Virus record (IMG/VR): IMGVR_UViG_3300042260_000399
Location: 1-33,367 of that record
Length of the DNA: 33,367 nucleotides
Direction: 5' to 3' (one strand)
Source: a virus
The notes under the pieces: generated by a model
The model's database searches: none
What the model was told of the DNA's origin: nothing
What the model saw: the letters and a program-made list of their open reading frames with translations, nothing else
Part shown: positions 1-8,093 of the stretch, piece by piece
Position numbering within the stretch: the first letter of the stretch is position 1
Layout: every line of letters begins with the position of its first letter
Made by a program: the position numbers and the translations under genes

Positions 1-12
1 TGTGTCGGTCAC
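1..12 (-). other. Probable start of the next late gene, cut by the window edge
   Basis: Directly after the TAA stop of the tail gene (15-13 on the minus strand), bases 12-1 read GTG ACC GAC ACA, which looks like a start (M-T-D-T). The codon series runs off the window. If the molecule is circular it continues in frame into the open reading frame at 33367-33290. No clear ribosome binding site is visible, so translation would be coupled to the upstream gene. Confidence 0.4.
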
Positions 13-684
13 TTATGGGCCGAGGTAGATGAATGACAGGGCGGGTGCGTAGGTCGATGAGTTCGTGGCGGCAAGCACACCGCCTGAGTTTTGGCGGACG
101 ATGAGGCGGATGTAGTCGGTGCCTGCAGTCATGTCGAATGGTGCGGTGGTGAGTGTCTGCCACGTTGGGTTCGCGGCGCTTGCTGATGCTTGGTCGAGGC
201 GTCCGACTGTGGATGTGCCAGTCTTCTCAACCAGGATGCGGCGATAGCCAGTTGCGTTGCCTGCCCATTGGACGCTTGCGGTTGCCACGTAGCGCCCGGT
301 GAGTGGTGCGGTGAGGCGGGTGGCTTGTCCTGACGACCAGCAACCCCAAGGGTCGCTGTTGACACCGTCGAACGTGATGGCTTCTTCGGTGTTGTCAGCG
401 ATGTTTTGGTTGGTGGATCGTGAGGCACGCGGTGCAAGCGTGCCACCGTCGAACGCCATGTGGCCTATAGCGAATAGGTCCGCGCCGTCGGCGAGTAGCC
501 GAACGACTTTGCCAGGTTGAGGCGCGAAGTCTCCAAGGTAGCGGATACCTGCGATCTGCTGGGTGCTACCAGCAACGGTGATGGTGATGGTGCGATTGTT
601 CTGAACTGAGACGACGGTGCCGGCGCGGTGTTGGAGTTCTTGACCAGGCTTCTTGAAGGTTCGTGCGATGAGTAGCGGATCCAT
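13..684 (-). CDS. Minor tail/baseplate protein with C1q-like C-terminus
   Basis: A 223-residue protein, the last tail gene before the window edge. Residues about 15-80 look like a small beta-barrel (VVSVQNNRTITITV, then PGKVVRLLADG), as in OB-fold baseplate proteins. Residues about 85-223 resemble a C1q/TNF-type jelly roll: NTEEAITFDG, then GRYVATASVQW and a closing SFIYLGP strand. Such domains are used by phages for trimerisation and host-surface binding. It lies 3 bases after the preceding tail gene in the same operon, which supports a distal tail role. The domain assignments come from sequence patterns only; receptor binding is inferred. Confidence 0.72.
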   Translation of the reverse strand: MDPLLIARTFKKPGQELQHRAGTVVSVQNNRTITITVAGSTQQIAGIRYLGDFAPQPGKVVRLLADGADLFAIGHMAFDGGTLAPRASRSTNQNIADNTEEAITFDGVNSDPWGCWSSGQATRLTAPLTGRYVATASVQWAGNATGYRRILVEKTGTSTVGRLDQASASAANPTWQTLTTAPFDMTAGTDYIRLIVRQNSGGVLAATNSSTYAPALSFIYLGP

Positions 685-687
685 GTG

Positions 688-2061
688 TTAGGCCTCTTCT
701 GCGCCGAGTGTGCGGATGGTGCGTGCAGTGGCCTTCATGGCCTCGGATGCACGCAGTGGGATTTGTAGGCGGTCGATGACGAGCAAACGGTCGACCTTGG
801 TGCCTGTGTTCTTGAGTGCGATGACGTCGCCAGCCTCGATGGATGGGTCGGTGAGCTGCGTCCACTCGATGGCCTCTTGTGCGCCCTTGCTTTTCGCAAG
901 CGCCGCAGATGCGGTCTTGAGGGCGATGGCTTCGCTCGAAATGGCGGGCAGGCTCAAGAACTTCGGCACCTGACCGAATGGGCCGTAACGGTAGGTCGGG
1001 CTGGCTGGGTCTTCGTCCCACACTTCACCGCGGTAGATGACGTCTTCAGAGGTCGATTCGCCGGTCACAATCACACCGTTGTAGGTCTGTTCGACGCTGA
1101 GGTTGCGCGTGATGTCGAGCACGACGGCGTCAGCGTCTTCGGTGTAGGTGTCGTCAGCGGTGGTGTCGTCGTAGACGCGGGTAGGTTCGAGGCGTGCCGT
1201 ACCAGATCCGTCGAAGTACAGGTCGAGGCCGCAGCTGTTGGCGAGCTTCTGAGCGTCTGCCCAAGGGTCGTTCTCGGTCTCGAGGCCGAACACCATACGG
1301 TTGACGGTGTCGGTGCTTGACGCAAACGAGATTGGGATGTCGTCCCAGCGGTCTTGCAGCAACTTCGTGATAGCGGTCACGACGTTGGTGCCTTTGGCGA
1401 CCACGTACGGTTCGGTCCAACGGTTGCGACTGACCTTCAGCGAACGGTCTTGACCGGTCACACTGATGTTCACGCCGCCTTGAGCTTGCTGCATGTCCAC
1501 GTTGGTGATCACGAAGACACCCAACGGTACGAGCTCGTCTTGTACGACTTCGACGGTGGCGAGCGTCAGGGTGCCGTAGGTGGCGACGCCGGCGAGCGCC
1601 GAGTAGTTGTCGTAGTCGCCGCTGAGCGTGGCGTAGCTGCGCAGCTGTTGGCTTGTGACGCGGATACCTCGAAACAGGTGCAGCTCGTTACCGAACGGGG
1701 TGAGTGCGTCGAACGCGTCATCGGGCACGATGCCGTTGTCGAGGATGGTTTCGGTTTCGGCGACAACGGTGAGCAGCGATCCATAGCTGCTGCCTGGTGC
1801 GGCGAGCGCCGTGTAGTTCGCGTGGCTGGTCGCCAGGTCGAAGTAGGTGGCGTAGACGGGTGTGGTGCCGATGCGTGGGAAGTCCGAGAACAGTGTGACG
1901 CTGCAAGTGCGTCGGACTGAGCGGCGGCTGTCGTCTTCGATGCTGCCGTCGAGTGGTTCGAGCTCGAGTAGCAGGTTGTCGCCGCGTCGGATTTCGGCAG
2001 CAGTGATGGCGGTGTGGCTGTCACGGACTGCGGTTTTGAAGTCTGCGCTGACGCTCTGCAT
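688..2061 (-). CDS. Minor tail protein (baseplate hub-like)
   Basis: A 457-residue tail protein. The N-terminus (MQSVSADFKTAVRDSHT) resembles the opening of DUF5047-type actinophage minor tail proteins, and the middle (residues about 210-290) has the feel of a tail-hub domain (ITVTGQDRSLKVSRNRW, then an FGLETENDPWADAQKLA stretch). Two degenerate internal copies of an NY(T/S)ALAG..YG(S/T)L pattern occur near residues 75-100 and 150-170, suggesting duplicated beta repeats. It lies downstream of the Fn3-type tail protein with a 3-base gap. It probably forms the ring at the tape-measure end of the tail; the exact family is uncertain. Confidence 0.65.
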   Translation of the reverse strand: MQSVSADFKTAVRDSHTAITAAEIRRGDNLLLELEPLDGSIEDDSRRSVRRTCSVTLFSDFPRIGTTPVYATYFDLATSHANYTALAAPGSSYGSLLTVVAETETILDNGIVPDDAFDALTPFGNELHLFRGIRVTSQQLRSYATLSGDYDNYSALAGVATYGTLTLATVEVVQDELVPLGVFVITNVDMQQAQGGVNISVTGQDRSLKVSRNRWTEPYVVAKGTNVVTAITKLLQDRWDDIPISFASSTDTVNRMVFGLETENDPWADAQKLANSCGLDLYFDGSGTARLEPTRVYDDTTADDTYTEDADAVVLDITRNLSVEQTYNGVIVTGESTSEDVIYRGEVWDEDPASPTYRYGPFGQVPKFLSLPAISSEAIALKTASAALAKSKGAQEAIEWTQLTDPSIEAGDVIALKNTGTKVDRLLVIDRLQIPLRASEAMKATARTIRTLGAEEA

Positions 2062-2064
2062 GGG

Positions 2065-3600
2065 CTACGCCTCCACTTCGACGTAGCCCAGCTCGTAGGC
2101 TCGGCGTGCTGCGGTAGCCGCTCCGGTGGTGTTCTTGCCGCGGCTGACGATGCGCACGTACTTCTGTGTGTTGAACGGATCCTGCACCAAGATGGTGCCC
2201 TGGTGTTGGGTGATAGCGACCAGTGCGTCGTGTTCGGTGTCGCCGTGGGTCACGACTTGGTAGGTGCCGTCTTGGCGGTATAGGTCGCCAGCGATGACGA
2301 CGGGTGTTTCGCGTCCGATTGGGCGGAAGATGCCGACGTCTTCTTGCTGGTCTTCGTCGACACCATCCAAGACACGGACGCCGGCCATGTTCAGGGTTGG
2401 GTTGCTGATGACCTTGAACCACCATTTGCCGTCGTTGCTGATGGTGGCGGTTGCGCTGGCACTCCACGTCGAGGCGACGGTGTCGGAGCCGAGTACGGCG
2501 ATGGAACGTGCACGCCACGAAACACTGCCGCCGCGGGTCATCTCATAGTCGTTGATGGTTGCGGTGTGGCTGGTGTTCGGGATGAGCGCAGATCCGCTGC
2601 GGACATCGGTCCATGTGAGGCCTGCGTCGTCGGAGCGTTGCACCTGGAAAGTCTGTGAGTCATAACCGACAGCAGCGGCACCGACAGCGGTCACGGTGGT
2701 CTTGTTGGTGGCGGCATCCCACGCGACGGTCACGGTCGGTGTGGTCGGTGGGGTCAGGCTGATGGTAAACGCCGAATAGGCCCACGCTGACCAGAACGGA
2801 CTGCCGTTGATGCTCTTGGCGGCGCGGACGTAGCAGCGGTAGCTGCCGTTGCCGAGGTAAGTGCCGACGGTAGCGGTGTTCGAGGTCGATGCGACCTGGC
2901 TGCTTGTCCACACTGGGGTGGCCGAGCCTGGGTCGAAGCCGGCCGCAGTGTAGGCGGCTTCATCGAAGATCTTGATTTCGTAGTAGCTCTGCGCCTCGAG
3001 GTCGGTGTCGGTGAACGTCCACGTGATGTCTGGCGCGGCCGTGGTGGTGACGGTGCCTGATGGGTCACTGACGCTGACCGTCGGCTGGGTGGTCTTGTCG
3101 ACGTCGATGTAGAGCTCGTACACGTAGGCACGGTCGGTGCTGTCACGGTATTCGGTGACTTGGATACGTGCTTCGTCGATGAGTGCCTGTGTCCAGGTGG
3201 ATCCGTTCGGGGCGGTCGAATACCAAGGGCCGACAACTTCACCGGTGGCGTTCTGGCCACGGACGGCGAGCGCCGCGGTGAACCAGTTCTGTTTAGTGTT
3301 GTTGCCGCCACGTGCAAGAACACGGCTAATCGAGTGGGTGCCGAGTGCGAGGTTTAGTTTGCCGTCGCTGGTCGGTGTTTGTACGCGGGCACGCAGACGG
3401 ACACGGCGAACGATTTCGTTGTTGGCGATAGCACTCGTGCCGAAGCCGATGATGACCGAAGCGGTACCAGAACCGGTCTTGCGGATGTAGCTGCTGTCTG
3501 AGTTGTCGCTGGTTGCGACGTGCAGGTTTGCTGCGCCGGTCGCGGTGAAGTTCGCACTTCCTGACGTTACCGAGTTGGGGCGGATGATTACGGTGGTCAT
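2065..3600 (-). CDS. Minor tail protein with fibronectin type III-like repeats
   Basis: A 511-residue protein beginning with a beta-rich domain (MTTVIIRPNSVTSGSANFTA; residues 1-175 resemble a jelly-roll lectin-like fold). Ig/Fn3-type segments follow: TQPTVSVSDPSGTVTTTAAP at about 180, and PPTTPTVTVAWDAATNKTTV at about 280, with regularly spaced W and Y residues. Fn3-like modules are common on actinophage tail tips, where they contact host surface sugars. The ATG at 3600 shares an ATGA with the tape-measure stop, implying coupled translation. Its place directly after the tape measure fits a distal tail protein. Confidence 0.72.
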   Translation of the reverse strand: MTTVIIRPNSVTSGSANFTATGAANLHVATSDNSDSSYIRKTGSGTASVIIGFGTSAIANNEIVRRVRLRARVQTPTSDGKLNLALGTHSISRVLARGGNNTKQNWFTAALAVRGQNATGEVVGPWYSTAPNGSTWTQALIDEARIQVTEYRDSTDRAYVYELYIDVDKTTQPTVSVSDPSGTVTTTAAPDITWTFTDTDLEAQSYYEIKIFDEAAYTAAGFDPGSATPVWTSSQVASTSNTATVGTYLGNGSYRCYVRAAKSINGSPFWSAWAYSAFTISLTPPTTPTVTVAWDAATNKTTVTAVGAAAVGYDSQTFQVQRSDDAGLTWTDVRSGSALIPNTSHTATINDYEMTRGGSVSWRARSIAVLGSDTVASTWSASATATISNDGKWWFKVISNPTLNMAGVRVLDGVDEDQQEDVGIFRPIGRETPVVIAGDLYRQDGTYQVVTHGDTEHDALVAITQHQGTILVQDPFNTQKYVRIVSRGKNTTGAATAARRAYELGYVEVEA

Positions 3601-5753
3601 GCGTATCTCACTTCACGGGCTAGTTTCATTAGGGCTTCATCGACCACGCGTTGGATCGTCGAGACGGTGCCTGAGTCGGCTCCACCTTGAATGGTGATCT
3701 GAACTGCGCCTGGTGCGATGGTGATGCCACCGGTGCCGTAACCGTTGGCTCGTGACGAGTTCAACGGGATGACGGCTTCAGGGCCAGCCTCACCGATAAC
3801 CGCGAGGGTCGGTTCGGTCACGATGCCACCCTTGGCGAGCATCGGAACTTCAGGGATGTTGATGCCGAAGCTCTTACCGCCGACGACTGGCACCCAGCTT
3901 GGGAAGTTGAAACTGACTCGGTTTAGGCCTCGAATTAGCCAGTTGATGCCACCGATGATGGAGTTGACCGCGCCTTTGATGGCTCCGACGACGCCGTTCA
4001 TCACGGTGGTGACCACGGATCGGATGGCGTTGAACGCAGTGGTGAAGGCGTTCACGTACATGCCGACGTAAGTCTCGATGCCGTTCCAGATGGCTCTCGC
4101 CACGCCCAGCACCACATCCTTGATGCCGTTCCACACGTTGCCAGCCACGTTACGGATGGCGTTCCACGAACCCACGATGCCGTCTCGAGCTCTGGTGAAA
4201 AACGCGGTGAAGTTTTGGTTGAACCAGTTGCCGATGCCTTGGAAGAAGTTCTTGATGCCGTTCCATACGGCGGCAGCCACGTTCTGAATGTTCCTCCAGG
4301 TGTCGATCAGGAATGCGCTGATCTTGTCCCAGTTCGAGATGATGAGCACGGCGACCACGGCAACAGCTGCAGCGATAGCGAGCATCGGGTTCGCAGCCAG
4401 CACACCCCACAGCGACTTTGCACCGGTCGCAACCGCTGAGAAAACGGCTGGTGCCTTCGACATCAGAGTGAAGACGGAACCAACACCCGACACGAGCTTG
4501 CCCATCACGAAGATGGCTGGGCCGACCGCGGCGACGACACCACCGATGGTGACGATGGCGGTCTGCATACGTGGGTCAAGTGCGGTGAACTTGTTAGTCA
4601 GGTCGGTGAGGAAGCCTGCAAGGCTGCGGACGGTCGGTGCAAGTGCATCACCGATCTTGATGGCTGCGGTATCGAGCGAGCCGCGCATAGCCTCAAGCGC
4701 ACCGGCTGTGCCGCTCATACGGGCGTTGGCCATGTCTTGGGCGACACCTTGCTTGTTGACGGCTTTTTCCAGCTTTGCATAGCCGTCGACGCCTTCAGCG
4801 ATGAGGATGTTGGCGGCACGCATACCTTCGACACCGAAGACGGTCTTGAGCGAGGCGGTGCGAGCTGCGTCGCCCATGCTGCCGTAGGTATCGACGAGCT
4901 CCTTGACGACCTTGTCCATCGACTTGATGGAGCCGTCTTGGTTGAGGAACTCGAGGCCGAGCGCCGCGGCTTCCTCAGTGGCCTTGCGGGTGGTCGGGAT
5001 CAGGCCGAGCAACATACGGTTCAGGGATGTTCCAGCGGTGGTTGAGTCGATACCAGCGTTGTTCATCGCGGCGAGCGCGGTCACGACGGACGACATCGGC
5101 ACGTTGAGGTTGGCTGCGGTCGCGCCGACGTATTTCATACCGGCAGCCAGGTCTTCGACGCTCGCGGTCGAGGCGACGGCACCTGCGGCGAGTAGGTCGA
5201 CAACCTTGGTGGTGTCCTTGGCGCTGATGCCGAAGGTGTTCATCGACTGCACGATGATCGTCGAAGCGTCAGCGAGTCCCATGCCTTCGGTCGCGGCGAG
5301 GTTCAGCGAGGCTTGGAGTGCGCCACCGCTGATCGAGGCTGGCTCTAGGCCACCCTTTGAGAGCTCGAGCATCGCGTCAGCGGCTTCGCCGGCGCTGAAG
5401 ACTGTGTCAGCACCCATCTTGAGGGCAAGGCTCGACAACGAGTCCATCTCTTTGCCCGTAGCAGCAGCGTTCACCTGAAGGCTGTTCATGGTGGTTTCGA
5501 AGTCGGCAGCGGTCTTGACCGACAGGCCACCGATCAGTGCCAGCGGTGCGGTGATGTGGGTCGACCAGTTCTTACCGAACGAGGCGATGTTCGCGCCAGT
5601 CTTCGAGAGTTGAGCACCGATTGCGGCGAATGAAGCGCCGGCAGTCTTCTCGACGCCAGCAATCTCTACGCCGAGACGGCCAAGGGTGGTTTGCAGTTTC
5701 TTGAACTGCGTGTCATCGAATTGGCCTTCGATGCGGACGACGGCGGCTGGCAC
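3597..5753 (-). CDS. Tail tape measure protein (TP901 type)
   Basis: A 718-residue protein, the longest in the window. The N-terminal coiled-coil/TP901 core (residues about 30-350) shows the usual small-residue helices (FETTMNSLQVNAAATGKEMD, then SAGEAADAMLELSKGGL). A hydrophobic stretch near 400-480 (AANPMLAIAAAVAVVAVLII) is the expected membrane-active segment. Trp-rich WNGIKNFFQGIGNWF-type repeats lie at 480-580. At roughly 0.15 nm per residue the protein would set a tail of about 105 nm, an inference from the family rule. The GTG start at 5753 lies 4 bases after the gp10-like gene stop. It overlaps the next tail gene by ATGA. Confidence 0.95.
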   Translation of the reverse strand: MPAAVVRIEGQFDDTQFKKLQTTLGRLGVEIAGVEKTAGASFAAIGAQLSKTGANIASFGKNWSTHITAPLALIGGLSVKTAADFETTMNSLQVNAAATGKEMDSLSSLALKMGADTVFSAGEAADAMLELSKGGLEPASISGGALQASLNLAATEGMGLADASTIIVQSMNTFGISAKDTTKVVDLLAAGAVASTASVEDLAAGMKYVGATAANLNVPMSSVVTALAAMNNAGIDSTTAGTSLNRMLLGLIPTTRKATEEAAALGLEFLNQDGSIKSMDKVVKELVDTYGSMGDAARTASLKTVFGVEGMRAANILIAEGVDGYAKLEKAVNKQGVAQDMANARMSGTAGALEAMRGSLDTAAIKIGDALAPTVRSLAGFLTDLTNKFTALDPRMQTAIVTIGGVVAAVGPAIFVMGKLVSGVGSVFTLMSKAPAVFSAVATGAKSLWGVLAANPMLAIAAAVAVVAVLIISNWDKISAFLIDTWRNIQNVAAAVWNGIKNFFQGIGNWFNQNFTAFFTRARDGIVGSWNAIRNVAGNVWNGIKDVVLGVARAIWNGIETYVGMYVNAFTTAFNAIRSVVTTVMNGVVGAIKGAVNSIIGGINWLIRGLNRVSFNFPSWVPVVGGKSFGINIPEVPMLAKGGIVTEPTLAVIGEAGPEAVIPLNSSRANGYGTGGITIAPGAVQITIQGGADSGTVSTIQRVVDEALMKLAREVRYA

Positions 5754-5757
5754 TGGC

Positions 5758-6336
5758 TTACCTCACAATTCCATTCAAGCGCCGTTCGTATTCGGCGGTT
5801 ACTGATTCAAGAGTAGAGAATGTGTCCGCCTGAATGGATGCGGCAAGTGCGTCGTAGGCCTGCCAGATGGCGCGACCGGCGCGACCGTGACCTGCGTTGA
5901 GGTTCTCGATGAATTGCTTACCCGCGTTCGGGTTGTTCGAGAGGCCTTGCTTGCCACTTGCGCGACGGCCTGCGAGCTCGAAGATGACACCAGAGGCCGA
6001 AGCGTTGACGACGCGGTAGCCGAACGAGTAGCCACGGCCAGAAGTATCGCGAACACCAGCGCGAACGATGATGCCTGCCTGTGCTCGAGACGGATCCCAC
6101 GCTGGCCAGCCGGCACCGCCTCGTGTGCGGCCTCTGACGGGTGGCTTGGTGCGCCAACCAGACATCGGACTGAACGCCGGGATACGGCCTTTCGCGAGCC
6201 CTGCGACCTCGTTGGCTTTGGTTCGGAAGCCTTTCAGCAACTCGTTCTTCAGGTCGGGCGCGACCGACGTCAGCTCCTTCTTGAGCTGCTCGAGGCCGGT
6301 GACAGTGACCTTCAGATTCACATCGCTGTTAGCCAC
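5758..6336 (-). CDS. HK97 gp10-like tail/connector protein
   Basis: A 192-residue basic protein with the HK97 gp10-like pattern: an N-terminal beta strand (LKVTVTGLEQLKKELTSV), then GFRTKANEVAGLAKGRIP and a C-terminal FELAGRR segment. Family members usually sit in the head-tail connector module; here the gene lies between the tail chaperones and the tape measure. The GTG start at 6336 overlaps the end of the frameshifted chaperone (stop at 6331-6329) by 8 bases. A role in tail completion or tube assembly is inferred from position. Confidence 0.68.
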   Translation of the reverse strand: MANSDVNLKVTVTGLEQLKKELTSVAPDLKNELLKGFRTKANEVAGLAKGRIPAFSPMSGWRTKPPVRGRTRGGAGWPAWDPSRAQAGIIVRAGVRDTSGRGYSFGYRVVNASASGVIFELAGRRASGKQGLSNNPNAGKQFIENLNAGHGRAGRAIWQAYDALAASIQADTFSTLESVTAEYERRLNGIVR

Positions 6337-6780
6337 GTCCTGTCGCCTTCCTTAGTCGTTGCTTCATCTTCTGACGCTTGTCATCCTCACCTTGCTTTTC
6401 GAGGATCTCGACGATGGCGTCAAAGACCGCTGGGTGGCGAAGTAGTTCGTCAGGACCGATGTGGGTGGCGACTGCCACGGCTGCTATGCGCCGAGCGGTC
6501 GCCGTTATACGTTTCCCGGGGCGGGTTCACTTCCGAAGTCCACTTCCAACTGGAAGTCCGTCACCTTGAACGCGTCGAAGTCGAGGCTGATCAGGTTGTG
6601 GTTGCGAAGCGCCTGCCATGCGAGGAACGCCAACCAGACGGTTCGCATTCTGTTGCGGAATTCGCTGGTGTCGATGTTGAAGCGTTCTTCGAGAGCGATG
6701 ACTTCACGGTCTCGAGCGATGAGCTCGTGAGTCGTGCCGTCTGCGAGGGTGATCTTGATGTTTACTTTTGTGCTTGCCAT
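6329..6780 (-). CDS. Tail assembly chaperone, -1 frameshift product (GT-type)
   Basis: Reading the 91-residue chaperone to the AAC codon ending at 6511 and then slipping back one base on GGGAAAC (6517-6511) opens a 60-residue extension that ends at a TAA at 6331-6329. The product is 150 residues. The extension starts RITATARRIAAV and contains a DAIVEILEKQ helix followed by a highly basic tail (KRQKMKQRLRKA), typical of the longer tail chaperone made by siphoviruses, which bridges tail-tube subunits and the tape measure. Pairing of GGCGAC with GTCGCC (6503-6498 with 6472-6467), starting 7 bases after the heptamer, could stimulate slippage. The frame arithmetic was done by hand and is consistent. 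Confidence 0.9.
6505..6780 (-). CDS. Tail assembly chaperone, unshifted product (G-type)
   Basis: A 91-residue protein (MASTKVNIKITLADGTTHEL...) that ends two codons after the slippery heptamer. Between tail tube and tape measure this is the standard place for the short tail chaperone. It has an N-terminal beta pair followed by helices around residues 30-65 (WLAFLAWQALRNHN). The ATG at 6780 is preceded by a GAAAGGCAGG ribosome binding site. The family function is to hold tape-measure protein soluble and recruit tail-tube subunits; the short form is made in excess over the frameshifted form. Confidence 0.9.
   Translation of the reverse strand: MASTKVNIKITLADGTTHELIARDREVIALEERFNIDTSEFRNRMRTVWLAFLAWQALRNHNLISLDFDAFKVTDFQLEVDFGSEPAPGNV
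6511..6517 (-). promoter_or_regulatory. Programmed -1 ribosomal frameshift site GGGAAAC
   Basis: The zero-frame codons are CCG GGA AAC GTA TAA, so the heptamer G GGA AAC lies in the X XXY YYZ phase required for tandem -1 slippage. The zero-frame stop follows one codon later, and the -1 frame stays open for 60 codons with typical chaperone content. Confidence 0.9.
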
Positions 6781-6800
6781 CTCTGGCCTGCCTTTCGGTT

Positions 6801-6860
6801 GGGAAGGTGGGAAGTTTGGTCCGAGCGGTCGCCACCTTCCCTAATGACGACCGCTCGGAC
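6801..6860 (-). terminator. Strong hairpin after the tail-tube gene with an interlocked second inverted repeat
   Basis: A perfect 13-bp inverted repeat (6819-6831 with 6848-6860, arm GTCCGAGCGGTCG) lies 7 bases below the tail-tube stop. A second perfect 10-bp inverted repeat (6801-6810 with 6832-6841, GGGAAGGTGG) is interleaved with it, one arm lying in the loop of the first. The two stems are thus either mutually exclusive or form a partial pseudoknot. There is no clear U-run, so this may be a transcript-stabilising or attenuating structure rather than a simple terminator. It separates the abundant tail-tube message from the chaperone genes. Confidence 0.75.
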
Positions 6861-6866
6861 TTCTGT

Positions 6867-7829
6867 TTAGTAGCTCGCTACGCCGTTGACGACGGTGGCG
6901 GTCAATGCCTGTCCGCCTTCTGGCTTCACGACTAGACCCTCGAGCGATAGACGCATCGCGCCACCAGCTGCGTCAGCCGATGGGAAGTCGGCGGTGAAGG
7001 CGACCTTGGTGGCGGCAAGCTTCACGCTGTTCGCACCCTCGGTGAAGGTGAACTCGAACGAACCGAAGATCGGCGACACCGAAGCGTCGGTGCCCGAGCT
7101 CGAGCCGGTCAGGATGGTGCGCCACTCGTCGAAGTTGTCTGGAACGATTTCCAGCGATACCTCGATGTCCTGGCGACCTGGGAACACGTCGTTCGGGGTG
7201 ATGGCACCAGAGACCATGATGGCCTCGAGTGAGTTGGTGATTGAGACCTCGCCAGATGCGATGCGAGCGGTCACTGGGGTGGCCGAGTCGATGTCTAGCT
7301 TGAAGGTGCCAGATGCGGCGTTCAGGTAGCTCGCAACGGTGTCGTCGGTGACAGGCACGAAGGTCGCGGCAGGGTTCAGGGTGGTGCCCAGACCGCTCGC
7401 GCTTACCTCAACAGGGTTCGCTTCTGAGAACGAGATGGTCAGTTCGTCGATCTTGCCGTCGTTCACTGCGTAGATGGTGCTTCCTTGCTTACCGAAGAAG
7501 GTGAAGTATGGAAGGTCGTCAGCGGTGGTGATGGTGTGGGTGTATGGGCCGGCACCAGTCGAAGCGATTGAACCGAGGGCTGCGTAGAGCAAGCCAGCGA
7601 CGCTCTTGGTGTGTGCGCGGCATGACCAGTCGATACCTGGCACCACGCCGGTGCGGTTGACGGCGGTCGATAGGCGCGAACCAGAGGTGCGCTCTTCGAG
7701 GTCTTGTGAGATGTCGACGGTGACGATGGCTCCATCGGTCAAACCGAAGGCATAGCCTGGGTTCGATGCCGGGGTGCCTTTAGCGGTCTGCTTGCCGAAG
7801 CCGACCTGTGCTAGTGCGCTCTGAATCAT
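6867..7829 (-). CDS. Major tail (tube) protein
   Basis: A 320-residue protein beginning MIQSALAQVGFGKQTAKGTP, the usual tail-tube opening. Long beta-rich stretches (YTHTITTADDLPYFTFFGKQ, then DIEVSLEIVPDNFDEW) match actinophage tube proteins with an insertion domain. It follows a textbook AAGGAG ribosome binding site 6 bases before the ATG at 7829, one of the best in the operon, in keeping with high expression. The order tail terminator, tail tube, chaperones, tape measure is the siphovirus standard. It polymerises as hexamer rings around the tape measure. Confidence 0.9.
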   Translation of the reverse strand: MIQSALAQVGFGKQTAKGTPASNPGYAFGLTDGAIVTVDISQDLEERTSGSRLSTAVNRTGVVPGIDWSCRAHTKSVAGLLYAALGSIASTGAGPYTHTITTADDLPYFTFFGKQGSTIYAVNDGKIDELTISFSEANPVEVSASGLGTTLNPAATFVPVTDDTVASYLNAASGTFKLDIDSATPVTARIASGEVSITNSLEAIMVSGAITPNDVFPGRQDIEVSLEIVPDNFDEWRTILTGSSSGTDASVSPIFGSFEFTFTEGANSVKLAATKVAFTADFPSADAAGGAMRLSLEGLVVKPEGGQALTATVVNGVASY

Positions 7830-7831
7830 GG

Positions 7832-8086
7832 TTACTCCTTGTCGGTCGGCTCGCTGGCTGGCTTTGCCGCTGCCTTCTTTGATGTGGTTGGCTCGCTCGG
7901 TTGAGCAGGCACGGCTAGGGTCGCCAAACCGATGCTGGCGAGGTGCTCGAGGATGGCTTCGTCTTGCGGGGTTTCCGCAGTCACGGTGCCAGCCTTGAAC
8001 GAGTAGGCGACGATTGCGCCGTCGATGATGAGCTCACCGGCGACGTCGTTAGCGATGTTGTAAGTCTTCACAAGGTTCATGGTCAT
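7832..8086 (-). CDS. Small phage protein with Ala/Pro/Lys-rich tail
   Basis: 84 residues. The N-terminal part (MTMNLVKTYNIANDVAGELI, then YSFKAGTVTAETPQDEAILEHLAS) is a compact alpha/beta unit and the last 25 residues are a disordered Ala/Pro/Thr/Lys tail. It lies between the tail-terminator-like gene and the tail tube, where small accessory head-tail proteins occur. Its architecture (short folded head, charged low-complexity tail) resembles that of the 76-residue protein at 9401-9631, suggesting related roles. No function is assigned. Confidence 0.65.
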   Translation of the reverse strand: MTMNLVKTYNIANDVAGELIIDGAIVAYSFKAGTVTAETPQDEAILEHLASIGLATLAVPAQPSEPTTSKKAAAKPASEPTDKE

Positions 8087-8093
8087 GGGTGTG

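Noticed and set aside
1354-1920. A 188-codon plus-strand frame, and similar long antisense frames at 16886-17503 and 31466-32272
   Set aside because: They arise from GC-rich codon bias opposite well-supported tail, methyltransferase and integrase genes.
5887-6870. A 327-codon plus-strand open frame
   Set aside because: It lies antisense to the tail chaperone and gp10-like genes, which have strong family and frameshift support. It has no ribosome binding site and its product is Ser/Arg/Val-rich without domain pattern.
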